Assembly (NCBI RefSeq): GCF_018860155.1
Contig: NZ_JAHKNI010000004.1
Span: 248,001-312,000, forward strand
From: Nocardia albiluteola
GTDB lineage: Bacteria; Actinomycetota; Actinomycetes; Mycobacteriales; Mycobacteriaceae
Direction: 5' to 3'
DNA length: 64,000 nt
Both the position numbers and the translations under genes were made by a program. How positions within the stretch are numbered: the stretch's first letter is position 1; each line of letters starts with the position of its first letter. A model generated the notes under the pieces. That model worked only from the letters and a program-made list of their open reading frames with translations, did no database searches and was not told the DNA's origin. Positions 8,476 to 15,896 of this stretch are shown in pieces.

Positions 8476-9132
8476 TCAGCCTCCGATCATGGTCGGGCAG
8501 GCGAAGGTGATGTCGAACTTCGAGGTCTTCGCCCCCGCGAGGGGATTGCTCGGGTCCGGGGTGCCGACGGCCTCACCGGTGACCCGGAAGGTGTTGCCGC
8601 TCTTGACGACAGACGCGGATCCACCCGGCGCGCCCTTGCCGAACCCGATGGCATACGGCAGCCCGGACGTGCCATCCTTGCTTCCGGTGATGCCCACGGC
8701 CTGTACGGAGTTGCCGCCGGTGAGGGTGGCGCTCACCGCAAGATCGCCATAGGCCGAGTTGCCGGTGTCGGTCAGGGCGAGGGCAAGCAGGCCACCCTGG
8801 CTCGCGCAGGTGGTCGTGAAATGTCCGGCGACCGCCTTGCCGTCCACCGACAGCGCCGAGGTGCCCATGTCGGGCACCGACGTGTCGGGCGGCGACATCT
8901 CGGGCGCCAACGTGTCGGGCTCCGACGACTCGGGCGCCGGTGGCGGTGGCGGTGGCGGGTGCGGTGGCGGGTGCGGCCCCGCCACCAGCGACGACGCGGG
9001 CGCCGCCGACGAGGGGGCGGCCGGCGCGGGCGAGGAGGTCTTCGACGAACTGCTGCAGCCGGTCAGGGCCAGGGCGAGGGTCGCGGAGGCGACGGCGACG
9101 GCGGCGCACAGGCGAATGGGAGTGGTGATCAT
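8476..9132 (-). CDS. LpqH-like lipoprotein (19-kDa antigen family)
   Basis: A 218-residue secreted lipoprotein. The signal peptide ends in a lipobox LTGC with the lipidated Cys26. A Ser/Ala/Pro linker with a poly-Pro stretch follows, then repeated P(D/E)xSxPD units (about residues 68-90). The globular C-terminus (FTTTCASQGG to FDITFACP) matches the mycobacterial 19-kDa antigen domain, including its two cysteines. The start is at 9132; the same frame stays open for another 1.3 kb upstream as a shadow of the opposite-strand gene. Confidence 0.82.
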   Translation of the reverse strand: MITTPIRLCAAVAVASATLALALTGCSSSSKTSSPAPAAPSSAAPASSLVAGPHPPPHPPPPPPPAPESSEPDTLAPEMSPPDTSVPDMGTSALSVDGKAVAGHFTTTCASQGGLLALALTDTGNSAYGDLAVSATLTGGNSVQAVGITGSKDGTSGLPYAIGFGKGAPGGSASVVKSGNTFRVTGEAVGTPDPSNPLAGAKTSKFDITFACPTMIGG

Positions 9133-9261
9133 GGGATTTCCTTCAGTTCGGATGCGGCTCGCCTGGGGTGGAGCCGATGGGGCAAACGTAGAAAAGACCG
9201 ACCCCCTACCGATCCCAGGTTTCCACCGCGCCGACGGGTGGAGTAGGGCAGAAATACCATC

Positions 9262-9274
9262 TAACCTGAGCAAA
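9262..9274 (+). promoter_or_regulatory. Probable leaderless promoter of the CHAT module
   Basis: TAACCT at 9262-9267 fits the actinobacterial -10 pattern TANNNT and lies six bases before the ATG at 9274. No Shine-Dalgarno sequence precedes that ATG, so a leaderless transcript starting at the A of the ATG is likely. Confidence 0.5.
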
Positions 9275-10602
9275 TGCGACGCCCTCGCGACATGGTGCTC
9301 CACGAGGCCTGGAGCGCGCTCGACGGTGTCGAGGCGCTCAGCGGAGCCCAGGGCGGCCCGCTGCGCCGCACCGTCAAACTGATCCTCGACCCACTGGTGA
9401 TCCGCCCCGTGCAGAATCCGCGGTGCGCCGGGCCGATCGTGACGGCCGAGGGCGCGGCCGAGGTGATCACCCTGGTGGAGGCCGCCGCCCCGGTGCTCCG
9501 GGCCACCGCCGAATGGTTCACCCTGCTCAAGCAGGTCCGGCGGGGGCTGCGGATCACCGACGGAAACCCGCAGGACCTGTACTTTCAGCGCTGCTTCGAG
9601 CTGGCCACGGCCGCCGGTGCGCCGGACCGATCGCGGGACGGCGAGATCGTCGAGACGACACTGCTCGAAATGCACGGGTTTGCCGCGGGCCGCACCACCC
9701 GGGCGCTGCGGGAGTATCTGACCGAGCCGGATCGGGCCCGCGAGCTGACCGGACTGATCCAGGTGGCATGGGCGCGCAGGCCGTTGCGTGACGTCGCGGG
9801 CGCGGATCGCACCGCCGAGCTCACCGCCCTGCTCGAGGTCTGCGTCGCCGCCCGGAGCCTGCGCGACGGCGGGCGGGCCGCGCTCGCCGAGCTCCTGGCC
9901 GGGCATGCCGGAACCCATTCCGGGATCCGATTGTGGTCCGCCGCAACCGATCCGAGCGCGCGGCAGCTCGGCCTGACCGAGCATCCGGCGCCCGCACCGC
10001 CGCCCCTGGGCTCGACCGCGTCCACGGCCACCTTGGCGCGGCCGTTCGATCGGTCGATCTATGAGCGAGTCTTCACCGTCCTGCACGCGGCCCTGGATCG
10101 GGCCGATCTGCCGACCGTCCCCGAACTGGTCGGCGCGGAGATCGCGCGCAGCTGTGCGCCGTGGGCCCTGCTGGACGAGTCGCTGCGACTGGCCGCCGCG
10201 GCCGGGGCGGTCCTGGCTCTGGGGCTGCGGCCCCTGGGCGGCGAGGCGGTGACCGGAACGGCCGCGCACCGAGTAATCAACGGGCGCTGGCGGCGCGAGG
10301 CCTACGTGCTGCAGGCCCGTCGGCTCGCCCTGCGGACGTCGGAGGAATCGAGTGGCCCGCTGGACGCCGTCGCCGCCGACCTGCGCAGCCCGTGGCGGCC
10401 CTATCTGCGCCGGCTGTGGGTCCGGCTGCACGGGCGCGACGTCCGGGAGCTACCGCTGCCGGACGGCGGCGAACTCTGGGATGTCCTGGATGGCGTCGCC
10501 AGGTCCGTGATGCTCGATCACCGGATGCGGGTCAAACAGGCACTCAGTACGAGTTCCATAGCTGCCGAGGTGGATTCGGCGGAATCGAGGGCAATCCCGT
10601 GA
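9274..10602 (+). CDS. Helical protein of unknown function, first gene of the CHAT module
   Basis: A 442-residue protein, almost entirely predicted helix, rich in Ala, Leu and Arg. It has no signal peptide, membrane segment or enzyme motif I can recognise. Residues about 60-235 and 260-425 are two helical halves joined by a Pro/Ala linker (PAPAPPPLGS). It overlaps the next gene by four bases (GTGA at 10599-10602), so the two are translationally coupled. Its position in an operon ending in a CHAT peptidase suggests an adaptor, sensor or substrate role, which is inference only. An alternative start is the ATG at 9292. Confidence 0.75.
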   Translation: MRRPRDMVLHEAWSALDGVEALSGAQGGPLRRTVKLILDPLVIRPVQNPRCAGPIVTAEGAAEVITLVEAAAPVLRATAEWFTLLKQVRRGLRITDGNPQDLYFQRCFELATAAGAPDRSRDGEIVETTLLEMHGFAAGRTTRALREYLTEPDRARELTGLIQVAWARRPLRDVAGADRTAELTALLEVCVAARSLRDGGRAALAELLAGHAGTHSGIRLWSAATDPSARQLGLTEHPAPAPPPLGSTASTATLARPFDRSIYERVFTVLHAALDRADLPTVPELVGAEIARSCAPWALLDESLRLAAAAGAVLALGLRPLGGEAVTGTAAHRVINGRWRREAYVLQARRLALRTSEESSGPLDAVAADLRSPWRPYLRRLWVRLHGRDVRELPLPDGGELWDVLDGVARSVMLDHRMRVKQALSTSSIAAEVDSAESRAIP

Positions 10603-11930
10603 CGGATCGGATCATCGTGCGGGGCGGCCCGTCGGGCACGCTGTACCTCGGCCCCGAGACCGCGCCCGTGCTGGGTGAGGGCACCGCACCACTGGATACC
10701 GCGGTGCTGGAGGTACACGGCGGATATCTGGTGTGGAGTGTGCTTGCCGGGCAGCACTTTCCGGCGGCGGTCATCGATGATCTGGATGCCGCACAGGAAT
10801 GGATCTGGGCGATGTACGGCCCGCAGATCGCGCTTGCCGCAGCCGATTTCGACAGCACACCAGCGGAATTCGCGCCCGAACCCGGTCTGCCCATGCTGGT
10901 GGAACGGGCCCGCAAACTCGGCTATGCGCACTGGGCCGCGCGATGGTGGCCCGCCTCCACCCTCGACGACATCCCTCCGCTCGACGAACGGCTCGTCGAT
11001 ATCGACATCGCAACGCTCACAACCGAATGCGATCTGCTGGTCGATGGGGCCGATGCCCTGGACGGGCACACCGACGATGATCTCGCGACTGTCCCTGGAC
11101 TCGACCGTGACGAGAGTTCCGTGCTGAGTGTGGACCGTGACGAGGGTTCCGTGCTGGGTGTGGACGGTGACGAGGGTTCCGTGCTGGGTGTGGACGGTGA
11201 CGAGGGTTCCGTGCTGGGTGTGGACGGTGACGAGAGTTCCGCGCCGGGTGTGGACGGTGACGAGGGTTCCGTGCTGGGTGTGGACGGTGACGAGGGTTCC
11301 GTGCTGGGTGTGGACGGTGACGAGAGTTCCGCGCCGGGTGTGGACCGTGACGAGAGTTCCGCGCCGGGCGCGCACCGCAACGGGAGGTCCGCGCCCGGCG
11401 TGGACCGCGCCGAGGCTTACGCGCTCGCGGCCGGTCCGGCGGCCGACTCCGCGGTCAAAGCCCTGGTCCTTGCCCGCGGCTCCGGCGGCTGGGACTGGCG
11501 CCGCTGCCCGCCCGGCATCGTCGACGCCTCCGAACGAGCGCTGTCCTGGGAGGTCCGACGGCACCCGGGCGTGACGACGATCCAGATATCCGCCGTAGCC
11601 GCGCCCCACATGCCCGCCGCCGTGCCGCCCCACCTGCGGCCTCGGGCGCTGGTCCGCACCGCCGCCGGGATCGCCGCCACCGAGTTGACTCTGGCCGGTG
11701 ATGCCTGGACGGGATCGGTTCTCGCTCCCGACGAGTGGGAATTCACTCTGGCAGTGGAGATCCACGTACCCGGGGTGGGTCCCTCCGATACCGCCACTCC
11801 CGACGATGTGCGAATTCGCCCGCGGCTGAGGGAATTCGCCAGGAACCGCCTCCGCGACGCGCGCTCGGCGCCCGACGACACCATGCTGCTGGCCGAGATC
11901 GCGGCCGCCACCACGGATACGGACTTCTGA
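10599..11930 (+). CDS. CHAT-module protein with a 30-bp minisatellite between two conserved-looking domains
   Basis: A 443-residue protein starting at a GTG that overlaps the previous stop. The N-terminal domain (residues 1-165) begins with IIVRGGPSGTLYLGPE and includes AQEWIWAMYGPQIALA and YAHWAARWWPASTLDDIPPLD. Residues about 168-267 are ten 10-residue repeats (DEGSVLGVDG type). The C-terminal domain (285-443) is beta-rich, with GGWDWRRCPPGIVDASERAL and RPRALVRTAAG. The function is unknown. The repeats look like an expanded linker because the flanking domains keep ordinary composition. It lacks a signal peptide and is probably cytoplasmic. Confidence 0.72.
   Translation: MTDRIIVRGGPSGTLYLGPETAPVLGEGTAPLDTAVLEVHGGYLVWSVLAGQHFPAAVIDDLDAAQEWIWAMYGPQIALAAADFDSTPAEFAPEPGLPMLVERARKLGYAHWAARWWPASTLDDIPPLDERLVDIDIATLTTECDLLVDGADALDGHTDDDLATVPGLDRDESSVLSVDRDEGSVLGVDGDEGSVLGVDGDEGSVLGVDGDESSAPGVDGDEGSVLGVDGDEGSVLGVDGDESSAPGVDRDESSAPGAHRNGRSAPGVDRAEAYALAAGPAADSAVKALVLARGSGGWDWRRCPPGIVDASERALSWEVRRHPGVTTIQISAVAAPHMPAAVPPHLRPRALVRTAAGIAATELTLAGDAWTGSVLAPDEWEFTLAVEIHVPGVGPSDTATPDDVRIRPRLREFARNRLRDARSAPDDTMLLAEIAAATTDTDF
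11101..11400 (+). repeat. 30-bp minisatellite, ten units, inside a CHAT-module gene
   Basis: Ten head-to-tail 30-bp units in frame. The central units are nearly identical (TGGACGGTGACGAGGGTTCC plus ten bases) and the outer units diverge, as in an array expanding from its centre. Two unit types alternate (GAGGGTTCCGTGCTG and GAGAGTTCCGCGCCG). Each unit encodes ten residues, mostly DEGSVLGVDG or DESSAPGVDG. There are no unique spacers, so it is not a CRISPR array. Confidence 0.95.
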
Positions 11931-12055
11931 CATGCGATGCGGGACAACAAAATCGCGGCGTGCGACCCCTCAGTCGACGCCATGGGATCGCACACACGAA
12001 CCAACGCGTGATCCTGTCCGCGATGTGGCGGCCGCCGAACCTCGGGAGCAGTGAG

Positions 12056-13603
12056 ATGGACGAAGTCGCCGAGACGGATGGATCCGATCAGCCACAGGCC
12101 GCGCCCCCAGAATCGGACGGGCGCGAATTACTGCAAGCCGGGGCTACCGCCTACGGCAACGGTGACGCGACAGGCGCCCTGCGCATCTTCGAGGATGCGG
12201 CGCGAACCACCTCGGGGCGAATCCGGTTGGCGGCCATGGTGAATGCGGCGAGCATGGCCGACGGGCTCGGCGAGCACCGGCGGGCGGTGAGCTGGTTTCG
12301 GACGGCGCTGGCCGAGATGCCCGGCGACGCCGGTGCGATGCGGCCCACCGCCCTGCTCAACATGTCGCAGGCGCTGCAACATCTCGGCGATCTCGACGGG
12401 GCGCAGGAGGCGCTGAACCGGGCGCGATCGCTGCTCACGGACGATCCCGAGCAGGGCACGCTGCGGGTGGCCTGCCTGCTGTCGTGCACCGCGGTGGCGA
12501 TCCATCGCCAGCACTGGGTGGACGCGATCGATCTGGCCACCGAATCACTCGATACCGCACGATATTTCGCGCCGCACCTGGCCGGACACCCGCTGATGAA
12601 TCTGGCCGCCGCCTACTTCGAGACCGGGCGCGGCGAGCTGGCCCTGGACTTCGCGCGCCAAGCGCTCGATGCTTTCGGCGCGGCCCAGGACGCCAACGGT
12701 GTCGCGGAGACCCAGCAGAATCTCGCGCTCATGCATATCAGGTCGGGACGCCCGCAGGAGGCGGAGCCGCTGCTGACGGCGAGCCAGGCGTATTTCGAGG
12801 GCGCCGGGTTGGGCCCGCGCGCTGGGATCGGTCTGAAGGCACAGGGATTTGCCTCCGAGATGCGTGGCGCGCACGCGCGAGCGTACGAGCTGTACCGGCG
12901 CAGCCTCGATCAGTTCACCGACTCGGGTGCCGTCCTCGAAGCCGCCGAAGCGCGAATCCGCGTTGCGACAGTGGCCTTTTCGCTCGGCCGGCACGACGAG
13001 GCGGGACGGCTGTTCGGGGAATCGTTCCGGGTGTTCGCCGACCACGGCCTCGGATTGCATTGCGCGCAGGTCGATTTCTGGCACGCGCGACTGCTCGAAT
13101 CGACGCTCGACGATTCCCGGCCCGACCCGCCGCGGCTCGTGGAGGCCCTGTGGCTCGCCGTGCCGTCGGCCTTGGCCATCGACGCCGTGCGCCACATCTT
13201 CCCCGGCGGCGAGCAACGCCACCGCTGGCACCGCGAACTCGCCGAACCTGCCATGCGGTCCGCCTTCCGGCTCGCCTACCGCAGCGGTGACGCCCGCCTC
13301 GTCTCCGATCTCATCGAGACCCAATGTGCCGGGGCGACAGTGAAATTCACCGACCAGGCACCCGTCGGCCCCGCCGATCGGTGGACCGCGTTGGAACCAC
13401 AGGAGCCGCCCGAGGCGCTCACCGGAACCCTGACCATGGCCGCCGCCTTGGCCGAGGTCGCCGCGGGGGAGGGCGTCGCCATCGCGCCGCCGCCGCGCCT
13501 GCGGTACGAGCCGGGTGGCCGGATCGTGCTGGAGGAATACATCGCCGAGGCTGAGCGCCGATACGGCCGCCGTATTCGCGACGACCGGGTGCTGCCCGTA
13601 TGA
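12056..13603 (+). CDS. TPR-repeat protein of the CHAT module
   Basis: A 515-residue protein of tandem tetratricopeptide-like helix pairs from residue ~20 to ~370 (for example LLNMSQALQHLGDLDGAQEAL, NLAAAYFETGRGELALDFARQAL, QNLALMHIRSGRPQEAEPLL). A mixed C-terminal region ends in EEYIAEAERRYGRRIRDD. The start at 12056 is chosen for GGGAG eight bases upstream; an in-frame ATG at 12023 is the alternative. Its stop overlaps an ATG at 13600 (ATGA), coupling it to the CHAT gene. TPR domains commonly hold or gate CHAT peptidases, so it is a likely partner or regulator (inference). Confidence 0.85.
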   Translation: MDEVAETDGSDQPQAAPPESDGRELLQAGATAYGNGDATGALRIFEDAARTTSGRIRLAAMVNAASMADGLGEHRRAVSWFRTALAEMPGDAGAMRPTALLNMSQALQHLGDLDGAQEALNRARSLLTDDPEQGTLRVACLLSCTAVAIHRQHWVDAIDLATESLDTARYFAPHLAGHPLMNLAAAYFETGRGELALDFARQALDAFGAAQDANGVAETQQNLALMHIRSGRPQEAEPLLTASQAYFEGAGLGPRAGIGLKAQGFASEMRGAHARAYELYRRSLDQFTDSGAVLEAAEARIRVATVAFSLGRHDEAGRLFGESFRVFADHGLGLHCAQVDFWHARLLESTLDDSRPDPPRLVEALWLAVPSALAIDAVRHIFPGGEQRHRWHRELAEPAMRSAFRLAYRSGDARLVSDLIETQCAGATVKFTDQAPVGPADRWTALEPQEPPEALTGTLTMAAALAEVAAGEGVAIAPPPRLRYEPGGRIVLEEYIAEAERRYGRRIRDDRVLPV

Positions 13604-13870
13604 CCGAGCGCGACGAGGGAACCACGGGTACGGGCACCAGAAACGATGGAACCACGGGTACCCGCACCAGCGACGAGGGGCCATGGGCCCAGCACCAGCG
13701 ACAAGGGAGCCATGGGTTCCGGCACGGGTGACGAGGGAGTCGTGGGGTCCGGCACGGGTGACGCGGGAGTCGTGGGGTCCGGCACGGGTGACGAGGGAGT
13801 CGTGGGGTCCGGCACGGGTGACGCGGGAGTCGTGGGGTCCGGCATGAGCGACGCGGGAGCCATGAGCTCC
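13604..13870 (+). repeat. Second 30-bp minisatellite, N-terminal tract of the CHAT gene, with one 28-bp unit
   Basis: Nine units are phased on the GCAC..GCGAC motif. Unit boundaries at 13634, 13664, 13692 and then every 30 bases show one unit (13664-13691) of 28 bp. Upstream of it the repeat peptide is in the frame of the ATG at 13600 (ends TSDEG). Downstream it is in the CHAT frame (SGTGDEGVVG). Translation from 13600 therefore stops at 13729-13731. The missing two bases fall in GGGG and CCC runs. Confidence 0.88.
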
Positions 13871-15202
13871 GGCACCCGCAACGAGCGAGGCACAAGCATC
13901 GGCGTCAGCAACGACGCCGAGCACCCGCGAGAGACGGCCGTGACCGACTCGCAGCGGCCGACAGTACTGGTTCGCATGGCCGACGCGGGCGATCTCTACG
14001 TATCGTGGCGCTGGCGCGACGACATCACCGGCGGTGGAGTGGAGGCGATTCCGGAGGCGCAGGTGGCCGAGCTGGTGGCCCGCGTGAGCACCGCCCTGCC
14101 CGCCCCCTCCGCGGACCGGATCGAATATGCTCTGACTGCAGGGGCATTCGCCGACTATGACTCCGAACATGAACTCGCCCAGGCGCTTTCGCGCACACTG
14201 CTGCCTCACGGTCTCGCCGCGCAGCTGCACGATTTGTACCTGCGCGGCGTGCGGCCACACATCAGGCTGCAGCCTTCGCCCCGGACGGCCCAGCTCCCCT
14301 GGGAGCTGCTGGCGCCGGATCCGGGTCTGCGCCTGCTCGACATCGCCGATATCAGCCAGCTCGCACCGGCAGGCCTGATCAACGCGCCCGGACGCGTACC
14401 CCGGTCGTGGGTGCGGACCCGGGATCTGCCGGTGGTGGCCGTGCTCGACCCGCGAGTACCGGGATTCCGGGCCGATTCGGCCCTCGGCTCGGTGCTGGGA
14501 CGGATGTCCACGCACGCGACGCTCACCGAACGGATCGCAGACTACCTCGCAGACGATCGCATGCGGCCCGCGGTGCCGGATCCCGTCGAGGCCTTTCGCC
14601 GCACCGATCAGGATCGGGCGTGGCTGAGCGCGGCGCTGCGGGCCGGTGCCTCCCGGCTGCTCTATGTCGGCCATGTCACCGCGGCCGCGCCGGAATCGGG
14701 GCGCAGCGAGGAGGCCCGCCTCCACCTCGCGTGCGCCGACGACGTCCCCGGCTTCGCCGCGCCGGAGCGCACCCACCGGCCGCTGTCGGCCCGCGACCTC
14801 ATCCTCGGCACCCAGACCCTCGACGGCGCGGCGCGCACGGGTCCCGAGCTGTGGCCGATTCCGAGCCGCGTGGCACTGATCGCCTGCGAGAGCGGCGGCG
14901 ACCTGCGCTTCGGTGAGACGCTCGGCCTGCTGGCCGCCATGATCAACGGCGGCGCCGAACTCGTCACCGCGGGCCGCTGGGCGCTGCCCACCGATCTTGC
15001 CTTCCGTCGCTTCGCGGACGTGGCCGCCGACCGCCGCCCGCTGCAGGAAACCGTCTGCGCGATCGACGCCGCACACGAGCAACCCGATCCCATTGCCGCG
15101 CTTACGGAATGGCAGCGCGAGCGCCTCGCGGCCTGGCGCGCCGGTCGCTCGGTGCCGGACTCACCGATGCTGTGGGCGGCATTCGCGACCCTGTCCGCGT
15201 GA
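13646..15202 (+). CDS. CHAT domain (caspase-like) peptidase
   Basis: The longest frame gives 518 residues: a repeat tract (to ~residue 75), a middle domain, and a C-terminal CHAT domain. The catalytic dyad is intact: His343 in LLYVGHVTAA (codon 14672) and Cys414 in LIACESGGD (codon 14885). The true start is unclear. The ancestral start is probably 13600, coupled to the TPR gene, but a 2-bp loss in the repeats breaks that frame. Usable internal starts include ATG 13844 and GTG 13940 (just before TDSQRPTVLVRM). CHAT proteins are cysteine peptidases used in bacterial defence and cell-death systems; the target here is unknown. Confidence 0.8.
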   Translation: MEPRVPAPATRGHGPSTSDKGAMGSGTGDEGVVGSGTGDAGVVGSGTGDEGVVGSGTGDAGVVGSGMSDAGAMSSGTRNERGTSIGVSNDAEHPRETAVTDSQRPTVLVRMADAGDLYVSWRWRDDITGGGVEAIPEAQVAELVARVSTALPAPSADRIEYALTAGAFADYDSEHELAQALSRTLLPHGLAAQLHDLYLRGVRPHIRLQPSPRTAQLPWELLAPDPGLRLLDIADISQLAPAGLINAPGRVPRSWVRTRDLPVVAVLDPRVPGFRADSALGSVLGRMSTHATLTERIADYLADDRMRPAVPDPVEAFRRTDQDRAWLSAALRAGASRLLYVGHVTAAAPESGRSEEARLHLACADDVPGFAAPERTHRPLSARDLILGTQTLDGAARTGPELWPIPSRVALIACESGGDLRFGETLGLLAAMINGGAELVTAGRWALPTDLAFRRFADVAADRRPLQETVCAIDAAHEQPDPIAALTEWQRERLAAWRAGRSVPDSPMLWAAFATLSA

Positions 15203-15227
15203 GCTCGGGAAACTACGCCCGTGCTCG

Positions 15228-15841
15228 CTACGTCGGCTGCAGCTGCCGAAAAGCGCGCGGGCTCATGCCCTTCCAGCGGCGGAAGGCCTGCGAGAAGCTC
15301 GACACCTCGACATACCCGAGCCGGTGGGCGATCTCGGCGACCGACAGGCCCTGGGTGATGAGCAGCTCCTCGGCCAGTTGTTCCCGAATCTCGTCCAGCA
15401 GTGCCCGGTCGGAGGTGCCCTCCCGGGCGAGCTGGTGGCGCAGCGTTCGCTCGCTCCGGTGCAGCTGCCCGGCGATCGCGGCGCCATCGGGCGAGGAGAC
15501 CATGTGCGCGATCAGGATGTTGCGCACCTGCCCGGCGACGCCGGTCCGGGCGCGGCGGTTGTCGAGCAGGTCGCAACAGTGTTGCAGCGCAACGGCGGCG
15601 GTCTGCTCATTCGCCTGCGGCAGTGTGCGTCCGCGTTTTCGCTGTCGAAGGCGAGCACGTTCTCGTCCGCGTCGAATTCCGGCCACATGCCGAAGATCTC
15701 GTCGTGGAGCGGTAGCCTCTCGGCCGGTGGCGCGGGGAAGGCGATCACCCGGGCCAACGCGTTCGGTTCCGCGAGCAGGTCGCGGTGCAGGGTCTGGATG
15801 CCGGCCGCGTCGCGCTCGATGGTGAAGCGCCGCCGCTGCAT
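15228..15841 (-). pseudogene. Decayed AraC-family regulator
   Basis: The C-terminal AraC helix-turn-helix pair is intact (LSVAEIAHRLGYVEVSSFSQAFRRWKG in frame to 15228). The ligand-domain part (RVIAFPAPP to VLAFDSEN) is read in a different frame starting at 15841. The frames meet at about 15623-15628, where one base is missing before LPQANEQT. About 100-130 N-terminal residues expected for this AraC subfamily are absent. Both a frameshift and a 5' truncation indicate a pseudogene. Confidence 0.75.
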
Positions 15842-15896
15842 TCGTCAAGCCTGGCCGGCTGTGCCTCGGCCCTCATCTCATCGACCAGCCGAGGTG

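Noticed and set aside
8476-10431. 651-aa minus-strand frame
   Set aside because: Only the last 218 residues (from 9132) are the lipoprotein; the rest is antisense to the first CHAT-module gene.
11101-11400. 30-bp repeats resembling a CRISPR array
   Set aside because: Units are directly adjacent with no unique spacers and stay in frame with a gene; no cas genes are present.
10518-11933. 471-aa minus-strand frame with VHTQHGTLVT repeats
   Set aside because: It is the antisense reading of the minisatellite gene; the plus-strand frame has coupled starts and domain-like flanks.
12545-15082. 845-aa minus-strand frame over the TPR and CHAT genes
   Set aside because: No family features; both plus-strand genes have recognisable domains and coupling.
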